A stretch of 64,000 bases of DNA from Archegozetes longisetosus. Its lineage: Eukaryota > Arthropoda > Arachnida > Sarcoptiformes > Trhypochthoniidae. The position numbers were made by a program, and so were the translations under genes. Below the pieces are notes generated by a model. That model did no database searches. It had not been told where the DNA came from and worked only from the letters and a program-made list of their open reading frames with translations. This document shows, piece after piece, positions 23,305 through 34,149 of the stretch. Location: contig JAEMBT020000017.1 of the NCBI GenBank assembly GCA_018873245.2, positions 1-64,000 of the forward strand, read 5' to 3'. Position 1 is the stretch's first letter. The number at the start of each line of letters is the position of its first letter.

Positions 23305-24663
23305 TTAATGGAAATCTAGAATAGCATTTCTATCTTCTGTTATCGTAATTAAATTATCAAATTCTGAATAAATGAGAACATTTATTGTTTCCGGGAGTGG
23401 TCTCTTAAAATGAACTTCGATACGCATTGTGCCGTGATTAATAGGACTTATATGACTATCAATACCACACCCATCAGATTGATCTGGGGAGAAATTGAAA
23501 CCAAAAATAGTTCTTCCTTTAGCCCATTCATCTAGAGATATGGTCGTATGACTATCGGTTGATATCTGATTAAGAGCTCTGTAAAACTCCAAATACTCTC
23601 TAGAATATATTCCGTTGTCAAAGTCTGGTTGGAAGCCTCTTCTTGGATACTGAATACTATTTTGGAAGCAAGCTATGAAATTCAAGTCAATGATGAAAAT
23701 AATAGGGATTCTTTTTAAAAGAACCATTCAAACTCTCATTGGAGACAAAGGATATCAAGCATCTTCTCGGTAGCTGTCCATTAATAACATTTTCAAGTGA
23801 AGTATTTAGAGTACCAGCATTAATTGTCGTTGTAGTCACTGGAAATCTTGTTATAGGATATCTAGCAGGAGTTATTTCCAGAGCTTTATAATGTGCAAAC
23901 ACAATATCTTGACTCACTCTAGCTCTGGAGAGATTGAGTGAGACTTCAATAAATTCGGTCCTCGGAACAATTTTATCATCAGAGCACATCATGTAAAATT
24001 CGACAGGATTTGGCACCAATTTAATTCTTATTTTGCAGCCACCAAGTATAGCCCGTCCTTGGAATGCTATATCTAAGTTCAGTTTGCCATAAAGGTCATA
24101 AATTCTTCCTGTTGAAATTTCTCTGTCTTTATCGGGCAATACGCCGCTAGGGCTAACATGCTTTATATATTTCGTTCTCGTCGTATTAGGCTTGTGTGGA
24201 CTTCCCACAATTCATCACTAAACCATCCTGCACCGGATAGGAAAGACTTTTTAGAATCGTTGCTGAATCCAATCATTGTTTCAATATAAGATTTTATTGA
24301 ATAAGTTTGTAAAGACGTTGTAATCTGTGTATCTCCAATGAAACAGTCGACTTGTTGCCACAGGGAATTCATAAAATTATTTACAATAGAAACATTGTTC
24401 CAATCGTTTGCCACTACTTCCGACTTATCTGTCTTCGAAAGGATTATTCTCAGTTGAACGTTTAAAAGTATTTCCTTCGGGATGATATATTCATTAGCAG
24501 ACGTTGGAACCACAAATTCAATATGTCCACCAGAATTTAATGCACTTATCGGTCTGTGATCAGTTTGAATTGTAGACTCTACTGATGTTTGTACAGCAGG
24601 CAATGCATACAAATCAAGTTCCGGTAATGTAACAACAGGCGAGGCTTCACTTACAATAGACAT
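23305..24663 (-). pseudogene. Polinton-type major capsid protein (F54H12.2-like), frameshifted
   Basis: Three overlapping frames (24663-24163, 24208-23687, 23727-23305) together cover about 450 residues, the normal length of the family annotated after C. elegans F54H12.2, a double jelly-roll capsid protein of Polinton-type elements. Diagnostic stretches are DWNNVSIVNNFMNSLW near residue 85, ARVSQDIVFAHYKALE in the middle, and SDGCGIDSHISP then EFDNLITI near the end. Two frameshifts, near 24170-24208 and 23690-23727, break it. Its ATG overlaps the stop of the upstream core-protein gene (TAATG), a compact virus-like arrangement. It would form capsids in an infected or element-bearing cell; this copy cannot encode a full protein. 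Confidence 0.85.
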
Positions 24664-25129
24664 TATTCAAATAAAGACAATTTCGATGTCTTATTTCTTT
24701 TGATAATTCTTCTTTTTTCAAGAGCTTTGCGACCTTCTGACAACGCTCGCAGTTGTAACAATGAAGGCTTTCTTCTTTTGACGTTCTTTATACTTGATAT
24801 CCGTTTCCGAGCACTTTTTCTCTTTCTGCCAGACCCGCTTTGTCTAAAGTTCCGCACTTTTTCTAATGCATCTTCTGTGATATCTAGACCTGTGTTTTTA
24901 AGTCTCTTCTTCATTGCTGTCTTGAAATTGTCTCCTTGAAGTAAGTCTGTACCAATATTTATACCTGTATTTAAAGCTTTTTTACCAAGATATTTGAGGA
25001 TAGGTATAACAGCTCCAGAAAGGAGGCGACCGAAAAACCATGCTCTTTTTGGTATCTTACGTCAGAATATCCTGCTATGCCAGATCCTGCTTGGTTAACG
25101 TAATAAGTTGTGAAGGGATTTGAGCCCAT
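24663..25129 (-). pseudogene. Small basic core/minor capsid protein of Polinton-type element
   Basis: ATG at 25129 starts MGSNPFTTYYVNQAGSG. A one-base deletion near 25035 breaks the frame. The rest (GRLLSGAVIP, KALNTGINIGTDLL) is open to the stop at 24663 and ends in a Lys/Arg-rich tail (GSGRKRKSARKR). A short hydrophobic, Gly/Ala-rich core followed by a basic tail just upstream of the capsid gene is the usual layout of the adenovirus-pX-like or minor capsid gene in such elements. Its start overlaps the end of the penton-like gene by 35 bp. Confidence 0.7.
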
Positions 25130-25508
25130 CTTTTGGTCTTTTACGGAAATGGAGTGTCACAGTTGAACGGCCAAAATCAAATGAAATAGTTTCCCCGATG
25201 TCGACTTTTGTATCGATTTCAATGGTATCAAATTCATGAATAACAATTGAATGGTAAAAAGGTTCCGAGAAACGCAAAAGACATTGTTCACCAAATTTAA
25301 TCTTCCGAGGGATTTCCACCTGACGTAATAAATTAGTCTGCATATTCCCGGCCAAAACAGGTTTGACTATAGAGCAGTAAACCAATATATGAAGCTCACT
25401 AACATTGAATTGAACTGGAAACGGAGCCTCGAACTCTACCGGGTAAACGTTATCACCCGATGGATTATCATATGAAATATTAGGATTCAATTTGACTTCA
25501 ATATCTGC
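25095..25508 (-). pseudogene. Penton-like minor capsid protein, N-terminus lost
   Basis: The open frame matches the C-terminal half of the penton-like protein that accompanies F54H12.2-type capsids. Seen here are LHILVYCSIVKPVLAG, LLRQVEIP, FDTIEID and FDFGRSTVTLHFR, a single jelly-roll-like ending. There is no ATG; upstream of about 25508 the sequence switches abruptly to the end of a different gene (next entry), so a deletion has fused the two. It lies between that gene and the core protein gene. Confidence 0.75.
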
Positions 25509-26241
25509 TTTGTTTCACGGAATCGAGTAGTTGTTCAGGCTTTTCGATCATAGTCGGAAGAAGCTTATATTTTGCTTCCTGACCAAGAACTTCATTAAGG
25601 TTTAGTAGTTTAGAGTAATACTCAAACAATTCGTTAAATCATTTTTTCGCTTCGCTGTTGTTCAGATTTTGCATCAACAGATCAATCAACTCCTCCTCTA
25701 CAAGTTCTTTCTTGCAACCATGCTCGTCATAAACAAGACTTTCTTCTTTACATCGGTTACATCTTTGCTTAATAATCATTCTGACTTTTTCTGCCACGAC
25801 TGAAGAGTAGATTAACTTCACCAATTCTTGCATTTTCTCATCTTTAGCTGATTGGTATTCCATTACGAATATAAGAATTTTGGCAAAATGCTGAAGCATG
25901 CCTTGTTCTTGTTCATCGATCAAGATACCAAATTTAGCATTTCGATCAATTATGCTTACGACAATGCTTTGATAGATATTACTGGGTCGTTCGAAGCAGA
26001 TGTATTTGCCTTCTTTTTCACCTGGAATTTCCTGAGAAATTGAACGTTTCTCAATTTGATGCATTATCCACTGAAATTGAGTTGGAGTAAGAGAAACAGT
26101 AACTGGATTTGCATTTTCACCGCGATTAATTCTGAATTCCATCCTTATGAAATTATAAATACTGCCTTCCGGAGTCTTCCATGGATTTGTGACAACAGCC
26201 GCGTGCAGTGATCTATTCGCATCTCTCAAAAAGTAGCTCAA
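25509..26241 (-). pseudogene. Polinton-block gene of unknown function, copy 1
   Basis: Open for 200 codons from a TTG at 26241 (no in-frame ATG; the frame opens after a TAG at about 26260, so the true start is lost or spliced). It has a β-rich start (NFIRMEFRINRGENANP), a charged middle, and a C-x2-C...C cluster (RCNRCKEESLVYDEHGC) that may bind zinc, then a helical tail. After a stop near 25639 the C-terminal part continues (EVLGQEAKYKLLPTM) to about 25510, where it is fused to the penton-like gene. A second copy at 60.79-61.69 kb preserves the missing end. I do not recognise the family; two independent copies near capsid or polymerase genes suggest it belongs to the element. Confidence 0.6.
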
Positions 26242-26261
26242 TTGAAACGAGATGATTGTTT

Positions 26262-27240
26262 CACTCTAATCATCATCATAATCGATATTATTCGTTTTGC
26301 AATAGAAAGTTTAAAAATTATGATTAGCTTGGAATAATAGTATTTAACTAAACTAAGATTTACTAATACTGAGACATTGAAACTAATATCTATATATTTT
26401 CAGAACATTTAAAGAAACATGACTCGTAATAAGAAAATATTTTAATATATACAATTAAACAGATTTCTATTAATGATTTTTATCAAGTAAAACTTGTTAA
26501 AATGAAGTTAAAAAATTTTACAGAAAATTAATGCATAATTCAAATGTGAAAAAGCGTTATATTTTATATAAGTAAAACATAAAACTGAAGATTTGAAGAT
26601 TCAACTTAAATATGAAAAAGACGTCACCTCTTGTATGAATAAAACATGTAAAGAGAAGGTTTAACAATATATGTAAAAATCGTCACGTCTTATGTGAATA
26701 AAACATTTAAAAAGCAATAGATAGAATAGAATTCTTTGAAATAAAATTTATATAAGAAAAATCATACTTCAAAAGGTTTAGAAGATTTCGAGTTTGCCAT
26801 TGAGTAAAGACTTTAGAAGAAGAAGAAAAAGAAGAACCAGTCTCGGTAAGTCAAATGTATTATATGAACAATACAAATAATTTACAAAATTATAACTTCA
26901 ATCTAGAATCTAAACCAGAATCTAAGATCTGCGCAAAATCTAGGAAGAATACATTTTTAAGGGGTATACTAAAAAACTTTATTGAAATTTTCGTTAAAAT
27001 ATTGGATAAATTGATTAAATTAATATAAAATTACTAATATAATGAATAAAAATTAATATAAAATTGGAATATTGTATAAAGAATATTATAAAATTATTTT
27101 TAAAAAACGATATTTTTTATAAAATTGATATAATAATTTTCTCTTTTATATTTTGATTTTTTTTTCATTTTATCATTTTGGATTTTTTTGCTTTTTAAAC
27201 TTTTATCATTTTTCTTATTTTTAAAAAATTTAATAGATAT
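26262..27240. other. AT-rich noncoding stretch with direct repeats
   Basis: No gene seen. Near 26610-26715 a ~60-bp unit occurs twice imperfectly (GTCACCTCTTGTATGAATAA and GTCACGTCTTATGTGAATAA). A GAAGAA-rich run is at 26817-26838. 27000-27240 is poly-A/T-like. Confidence 0.6.
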
Positions 27241-27275
27241 GCAAGAAATGATTTTCTGGTATAAAATAAAAACAA

Positions 27276-28191
27276 TTATTCGTCATCGACCACATCTTCA
27301 CGATTGACCAAAGAACTGAAGTCGAGATTTCCGTTCGCAAAAAGTTGTTGCATTAGAAGTAATGAAACCGGATTGATGCTTAAAGTTAAGTTCTGGCGAT
27401 CCCTTGTAATAATTTTCTTCCGTTTGCCCTTAAACTTTTTGATGATTCTTGGCTCTGGAAAAAGAAGAGAACTTGCCGATCTTTTATTTCCGGAAATTTT
27501 AACCAAGGAATTGATTGGTTCAATTGAAGAATTAGTGGGATCTATACAAAAACAAAATTAGTATTATGAATAGTTAAAACAATAATTGAAGTGTTGTTTT
27601 ACCTGTTGACGCAGTTTCCTCGCTTCCGTCTCCGCCGAGACTCAAATGGCCAGCTGTTTCATCAGTTGAAGCAGATTCTCTTTTTCCCGAACTTGTTGCT
27701 GATATTTTATTTTCACTTCTTAAAGGAAGTTGTTTCTTTTTGTTCTTCTTCCTTCGGAGCTCTGAAGTTTCCGCTTCCCTGAGCTCCCTTTCAATCGTTT
27801 GTTTTTCCTAGAAAAATTACATAAACAAAAATGAATTAAAAAAGTTTTGAGAAAATTAAGAAAAGACTTGAACTTACTGTTAGATCCTCAGTCGCAGCTT
27901 CGTATGGTTTCGGGAGAGCCGTCATAAAAAGACATTTTCTTAGCCTCTCCTCGTCTGGCATCCAACCATCCAGTCCTTCGGGCCACAGGCTTTCCATTTC
28001 TTCATACATTCTCTGAAAAAAAAGGCTAGAAAGATTTTCTTAAAAAAGCATTAAATAATGTACTTACTCCAGTTCTTACGTATTGACTTGATACGATCCG
28101 TCATCATGTCCATTTTTCCCTTGGATGCAACAAACGCGTCGTGCAGCTTCTTGATGTAGCTTTTCTTCAGATCCACCTGTTTTGCAGTCAT
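27276..28191 (-). CDS. Unrecognised spliced gene, 3-4 exons
   Basis: From ATG at 28009 three exons keep frame: 28009-27878, 27807-27603 and 27541-27276, with GTAAG and GTAAAA donors and CTAG and TATAG acceptors, giving 200 residues. An upstream exon (28191-28068) reads MTAKQVDLKKSYIKKLHDAF with a strong GTAAGT donor, but it joins the next exon out of phase, so either it is 5' UTR, another donor is used, or a base has been lost. Seen in the protein: MYEEMESLWPEGLDGWMPDE, a Lys-rich helical stretch (ELRRKKNKKKQLPLR), a Ser/Thr/Gly-rich linker, and a basic patch (KKFKGKRKK) like a nuclear localisation signal. Function is unknown. It lies upstream of, and in line with, the capsid module, but introns make it look like a host or eukaryotic-element gene. 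Confidence 0.65.
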
Positions 28192-28209
28192 CTTAACAAC
28201 AAAGTGGCT

Positions 28210-28710
28210 AAACAGAGTTGAGAATCAGTTGTACTCCAAAAAGATTTGTTTATTTACATTATTGCTCAAAGTTTCACTTTTTAGCATTACTGTAATAAGG
28301 ACTCGGGGTCACCACTCTTTTATGTTTTGGTATCATGTTACATAAAAATGTACTACTTATTGCACGTTATACGCACAAAATTATATAGTAATACAAAATA
28401 CAACATTATATAGCACACTATATAGCAATATAGAACACGATACTACATAAAAATACATAACACGCATTATATAACGTGCGAACACTATTATGAATGAGTA
28501 AAACTGTGTTAGTGTTCTTTATGTAATACTAAGACTATTAGGTTATTCTTACTGCGATTTTCTATCTGTATTTTCATTTGATAAAAATAATAATGAATTG
28601 TTAATAAAAAAATCTTGTAAATGCATTGATTTCGGGGAAAATAAAATGATTAACAATTGAACTAATCTTATATCAATTTTATGAATAGACAGTATCGTCA
28701 ACTCAATTAT
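28210..28710. other. No gene seen
   Basis: AT-rich. 28375-28480 is a low-complexity run built from ATATAGCA and ACATAAAAATAC-like words. No RNA gene or promoter was recognised. Confidence 0.5.
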
Positions 28711-28713
28711 AGC

Positions 28714-28811
28714 CTCAAAGAAGCTTTAGGCATCTCTCTCAAGTATAGAGTATTCAGGTCTAGAATCCCTCTCAGGTCTAGAGCGCTCCGGTCCAGAAGC
28801 ACATTACTACT
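28714..28811 (+). repeat. ~100-bp inverted repeat flanking the Polinton block, right copy
   Basis: Reverse complement of 23161-23261. Gag coding resumes immediately after it. Confidence 0.85.
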
Positions 28812-30060
28812 AAAGATCTCCAAATCAGACTCAACTAGAGACGACAAGCTCTTTATCAGGGACTCAATCATGTCTTAAGAATAGAATCGAAAATAGACAG
28901 CTAAACACAAGAAGTGTTAGAATTAATGAAACGATTGGTTATTCTGATGATAATAATCGGGAAGTTATTCAACAACCCGCTAATTTTCAACAGATTAATG
29001 ACAAAAACTCAAGAGAACTATCAGCCACAGAACAAGCTTTACTGACTAAGTAAAATAATTGAAGATAAAAACAAACAAAAGGTTTCAAACTTTAAGAGCG
29101 ATGCTATAAAGACATTTGACATGATGTCAAACGCTAACAAATGGATCGATAACTTTGAAAGTATTGCTACTTTTTCACAATGGCCTGAAGACAAGTGGAA
29201 GTCAATAGTAGGGCAGCATATTAGTGAATTTGATGCTGAAAAATTCAAAGAGCTCTATGACGAATGCGGAACCTTTGGCTGGAAGCTATTTAAAAAAAGT
29301 TCATTAAACACTTGTCAACTGAGTATCAAAAGGCGGTAGCGAAGTCGATGGCATCAAAGATCTCAATCAAAGATTATGATAAGTTCGAGGATTTTGCATG
29401 GGACATACTTAAACATCTTGAGAACGCTGATGAGGACACACTGATGAAAATCGCTGAAGAAATTGGGGCAAAATGTCACCCCAACTTCCAAAGAATGATC
29501 AAAAGCCAAGTAATGACTTCAAAGGCAGCAACAGGGATATGTTGCTAAACATATGCTATCTCCAGAACAGAGAAGAAAAGATACGTGAAAATAGTTTCCA
29601 ACATCGAATGAAAGCTCAAATTAACCAAAAGTATGATAATGGAAGAAACAATAGCTTCATAGGTTTTAGAAGATCAACAGAAATGAGCAGTTTTAATAAC
29701 AGTAATCATAATTATACAAATAATAGTAATAACAATCAGAACTTTAACAGCTCGAATCAAAGTCAGTTACAAAGAAATTCCATAGAAAGCGGTAGAAAAT
29801 GTAATTCAATTTTAGAATGTTTTCACTGCGGAGGAAAAGGTCATAAGAGAATCGATTGCCACCTCAAAGATTTGTCTCCAGTGGAAGCGAAACAAAGACA
29901 GAACAGCTCTTATAGTTACAATAGAATTGAAAGGAGTGATCAAAGTTATCAAAACCTAAATGAATACCAAAGGACACGGAATAATAACTATAGAAGAGAT
30001 CACAATAATCGTTTCAATAATATTTCAACCGTAAATACAAGTCAGTGTGAATACATTTGA
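28811..30060 (+). pseudogene. Ty3/gypsy-type gag, central and C-terminal parts
   Basis: Successive open frames with several shifts (28811-29050, 29121-29339, 29312-29548, 29473-30060) read as a gag: a disordered Asn/Gln/Ser part, a helical capsid-like part (MMSNANKWIDNFESIA and EDKWKSIVGQHISEFDAEKF), then an Asn-rich tail with one CCHC zinc knuckle (CFHCGGKGHKRIDC, near 29817). The zinc knuckle binds RNA during packaging. At least three frame changes and a stop near 29050 make it non-functional. Confidence 0.8.
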
Positions 30061-30099
30061 AAATTCAGATGAAGGTTTAAACGTAATCGGCGTTCCGTC

Positions 30100-31217
30100 G
30101 AGAGCAGGGACATGGCCGGAGTCAATATAAGTCTTTCAATTAGTAATCATTTTGTGGGTATTCGTCCGACAATTAAAGTACGAATCAATGGTATAGAATT
30201 GTATGGATTGATAGATAGTGGAGCGGAATTCAATTTAATATTAGGGGTACCGGAAAGAAGCCGCGCATTGAATGACTAAAAAATTAATTTTATTAAACTA
30301 ATTGTAATTAACTTCTAATCGATTATATATTCGCCATCATTATCGATGACATCTTCGCATCTCTGTATCAAATCTCAGGCTCTGACCGCAGGACATCGTT
30401 GTCCAATAAAACTGGTCGACCGGATTTCGGGCGATATTCCAGGCTATAGTCACCTGATCAAAACCTACTGAACCACTCCTGACATTGACGGACACTTAAT
30501 ACTTGGCCATAGATATCGCAAATGTTTTTGGCGGTCACCGTTGCATTAGATCCCCGGCCGTATTCATAAAGTATACAATGCCGAATGTGGTTCTTATCGG
30601 GTTTGTAGTCAGACATTGGGTTGGACACAATTTTTAAAATAGTTAATCACAAAAAATAAATGGTTAATATTGCAACTTTCAATTAAGAAATGGAATCGAT
30701 TTGTAAAAAATTGAATTCTGATAATAAATTATGTGCTAATTATGTCTATAAAATGCGCGGTTTCTTTCCGGTACTCCTAATATTAGAAGAATTAGCAATC
30801 TTAGCAAGAGCGAAATCGAATTTAACTGATCTTAAGATACAAAGTGCATTTTCTGACATTACAACTGCTTTTGGGACTTTTGATTTGAAATTTGAGTTTC
30901 AGAATAGGAAAAGAAGAAGCACCACACATATTCTTCCGGATATATGTTGTCCATTGATCATTGGCGCAAACTTTGGCAGAGATTGTGGTTTAAGAGTAGA
31001 TTTTGGGACACGAGAAGTCGGATACTTCGATTTCGAATTAAAGAAATTCATCACCTTTAATACAAATATGGTTTGCTTTAATTTCAGGACAGAAATTGAT
31101 GAAAATCTCTTAAAAAGGCCAAAATCTATCAAGAATAATCAAGTAACTAAGCAAATGAATGTCATCAATAGGAACACTTTAATCGAGCAAATTTTCTGCA
31201 TCAGCGAAAGTAAATAG
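30100..31217 (+). pseudogene. Gypsy aspartic protease, split by a mariner element
   Basis: Before the insertion the frame reads VRINGIELYGLIDSGAEFNL, with the DSGA catalytic motif of retropepsins. The reading frame resumes at 30783 (EELAILAR) after the 540-bp mariner is skipped and runs to a stop at 31215-31217. The second half (LPDICCPLIIGANFGRDCGL) corresponds to the flap/IIG region and linker toward reverse transcriptase. The insertion separates the catalytic motif from the rest. Confidence 0.8.
30241..30780 (-). mobile_element. Internally deleted mariner element
   Basis: 540 bp with inverted ends TTAGGGGTACCGGAAAG and its near-complement CTTTCCGGTACTCCTAA, flanked by TA at 30239-30240 and 30781-30782. 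On the minus strand an ATG at 30616 starts a mariner transposase N-terminus (MSDYKPDKNHIRHCILYEY, then AKNICDIYGQVLSV), followed by a stop. The catalytic domain is deleted, so it is non-autonomous. It was inserted into the gypsy protease after that gene existed. Confidence 0.93.
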
Positions 31218-31279
31218 AACAAACTGACAGAAGACAACAAGAGAGAAATTCAAAAGCTCCTGAAAGGAGTAGTGATAGA

Positions 31280-32670
31280 GACATGAGTAGAGAAGAATTC
31301 ATAAAACATTTCGATTTGAGCCATATAAGTAAAGAACATGAAAAGAATAAGATTGAAAACTTATTAAAATTGAGTTTGAAGACATCTGGTCTAAGTCTGG
31401 ATTTGATTTCGGGTTATGCAAATTGTTCGAAACGGATATAAAATTAAAACCGAATTTTAAGCCATTGAGATCAAAGCCGTACAGATATTCTCCTAATGAT
31501 AGAGAAGTTATAGATAATTGGATTAATAGGATGATAGAAAAAGGGGCGATCGAGGAATCTGTTTAAGAAAAGTCCTCGCCCATTGTTTTGGTTAAATCGA
31601 AAGGAAAGTCACCTCGAATTACGACTGGTTATCGATATTTAAGCCAATATACAATCAGTAAACAGTTCCCGACAAAAACGTTTCAATCAATTGTGAACCA
31701 ATTAATAGATGTAGACTTTGTCGGTCTTTGACTTAACGATATGTTTTATCACATTTTACTTAAAACTGACGTTCGATGGCTCACGTACAGTTCCGAGAGT
31801 TTAACAGAAGTTAATGAATAAAATTATAGCAGAATTTGTTGGAAAATTGTTGAATTCGTTTTTCGATTTCTTATTAGCATTCAGTAAAGGTTTTAACAAC
31901 CATTTAATACATATTCGCGAACTTTTTGAGCTCTTAAGGCTTCACAACTTAAAGTTGAAACCAAAAAAGTGTCAAATTTTCAAAAGTGAAATCAAGTTCT
32001 TGGGTTTTATTGTTTCAAAGGCTGGCATAAAGATAGACAATAGTCATATCGAAGCTATACTAAAAATGAGAAGCCCGAAAAGTGCCAAACAAGTGCGAAC
32101 TTTTATGTGAATTATTAATTTCTTAAAGAGTTTCATTGACCCAAAGATGACAAAACATGCTGGAAATCTATTCAATTTAGTTAAAAAGGATACAGTTTTT
32201 AATTGGACAGAAATTCATCAGAAGAGCTTTGAATTTTTTAAGACAAAGCTAACTACAGTTTCAGTCCTCACTCATCCAAATCCAAAATACAAGAAAATTT
32301 CGAAAGCAGACGCGTCCGCGTATGGAGTGGGAGGTGCTCTATGTCAAGAAAAAGACGGAAAACTAAAAGTTATTGGGTATTTTCAAACACTTTTGTCGAA
32401 ACATCAATTAAGCTATAGTGTATGCGAAAGAGAATTATACGCACTCGTAGTTGGAATCAGAATATTTAGGAAATAACTCATAGACAGCCACTTTGTCTGT
32501 CATTCAGATCATATAGTATTGGAATCTTTGAATAAGTTTAAGAAATACAATAATATGAGACACGCGATGGTCAATACAACTAAGCGAATTTGATTTCACT
32601 GTAGATTACATTAAGGGTAAATAGAACAGAGCTGCTGATTGTTTAAGTCGTTTAATTGATTCACACATTT
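31280..32670 (+). pseudogene. Gypsy reverse transcriptase-RNase H, inactivated
   Basis: Recognisable in order: the RT fingers (KPNFKPLRSKPYRYSP and DREVIDNWINRMIEKGAIEE near 31440-31560), PIVLVKSKGKSPR, a deletion near 31800, then the palm region where the expected YxDD active site reads FDFL (FFDFLLAFSKG near 31870), the thumb (LKPKKCQIFKSEIKFLG), and RNase H with DASAYGVGGALCQE and CERELYALV (near 32310-32450). More than six in-frame stops interrupt it. Loss of both active-site Asp residues means it was dead even apart from the stops. Confidence 0.85.
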
Positions 32671-32680
32671 TCATGCATGA

Positions 32681-34134
32681 ATGAGTGAAAAAGTTGAAGA
32701 GATATCAAGTGAAGAAATAGTGGGGAAACTCTCTAAAGAAGTAAACGTTGTAGAAGTCGCTAATAACAATAATCATCAATTGACGAGCAATTCAATGGCT
32801 TTTGATGAGAGAGAAGTATATGACGCTTTGAATCTTACTCAAGTCTTAAGAGACGATGAAATAGAGAATATTGAAAAACTTCAGTCAGAAGATAAATTGT
32901 GTCAAGAAATCCGAGAAAAGCTTATCACAAGAGACATCACATTTGAGAAACTTTATTCTCGATTCACAGTTTATAATAATATATTATATAGAAAGAAGAA
33001 AATTCGGAAAAAGATAATAGAGCTTATCAAATGGTACTGCCAGCAAAATTGATTCCGACAACACTTGACAGGTATCATAACGACTATTCTATGGGTTGTC
33101 ATTTCGGCCAAAACAAGACAGAAGAGGTAATAGAGAAGAGGTTCTGGTGGCCGGCAACGAGAGAGACAATTCGAGCATTTGTCAAGAAATGTACTGTTTG
33201 TCAACAGAATAAGATACCAAAAGGTCTAGGTTTTGGAGTTCCAAAAGTTATAGAAATATCAGAAAACCCTTTCGACGCTATAAATGTGGACATCTTTGGC
33301 AGTTGTCCTTTGTCTGTGAATAAGAATAAATACGTTATCACTAGCACATGTCGCCTCACGAGATGGATTGAAGCCTCAGCCATTCCTGATCAGTCGGCGG
33401 AGTCGGTATTAAAATTCATAAAGGAAAAGTTTATTCTTAAGCACACTTGTCCTTCCAAGTGTACGACTGATAGAAACGCTGTTTTTATGAGTAAAAAATT
33501 TAGACATCAATTAGCGTCTTGTGGCATTAGACATACACCTACTTCTTCTTACTTCGCATGTGGTGATGGTTTAGCTGAAATCACTAATCAAAAGCTTTTA
33601 CATGTTCTCAGATCTTATACAAACAGAGATAGTAACGACTGGGGCAAATATTTAGATCTCGCGGTCAAATTAATTAACAAACAAGTGAGTGTAACTACAA
33701 AATATAATCCATTCTTCCTACTGTACGGATGTAATTCTGTTAATGAGTTCGAAAGAAAAATTCAGTTGAAAAATTTAATGGAAGAGGGAGAAGAGCTTGA
33801 AGAAAATAATGCGACTAAATCTTGGTTTAATGCGAGAAATGAAGCGAAAGTTAACATTGAATTAGCTGAGCGAAAGTGGGTTGAACTTAAGAAGATCAAA
33901 CTTCGAGTTCCGAATTTCAAGGTCGGGGATATGTGTTGGACAAGAGATAAGACCATTGTACTAAAAATGCCAAAAAAGCTACAAAAGCCTCTCTTTGGTC
34001 CTTTCCTGATAGTTAAAGTATTGTCGGAAGGCGTATACAGAATAATAAAAATGAACAAAGAGACAAATTGTACGAACTGTGAACGCAAGACTACTGTTTC
34101 CATACTTCGGTCCAAAACCAAAAGATTACGATGA
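32681..34134 (+). pseudogene. Gypsy integrase
   Basis: A 123-codon linker frame leads, through a one-base shift near 33030, into a 367-codon frame. It has the zinc-binding HHCC part (RYHNDYSMGCHFGQNKT ... CTVCQQNK), then the core: the first Asp in NVDIFG, the second in TTDRNAVF (family TDNGxxF, so NG became RN), and the Glu in GLAEITNQK. A chromodomain was not seen; the end is basic (KLRVPNFKVGDMCW, as in the family's GPY/F region, with FGPFLIVKVL). It is the best preserved part of the element. A one-base change would restore the linker, so it may have been under selection until recently. Confidence 0.88.
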
Positions 34135-34149
34135 ATTAATGGAGAGTGA

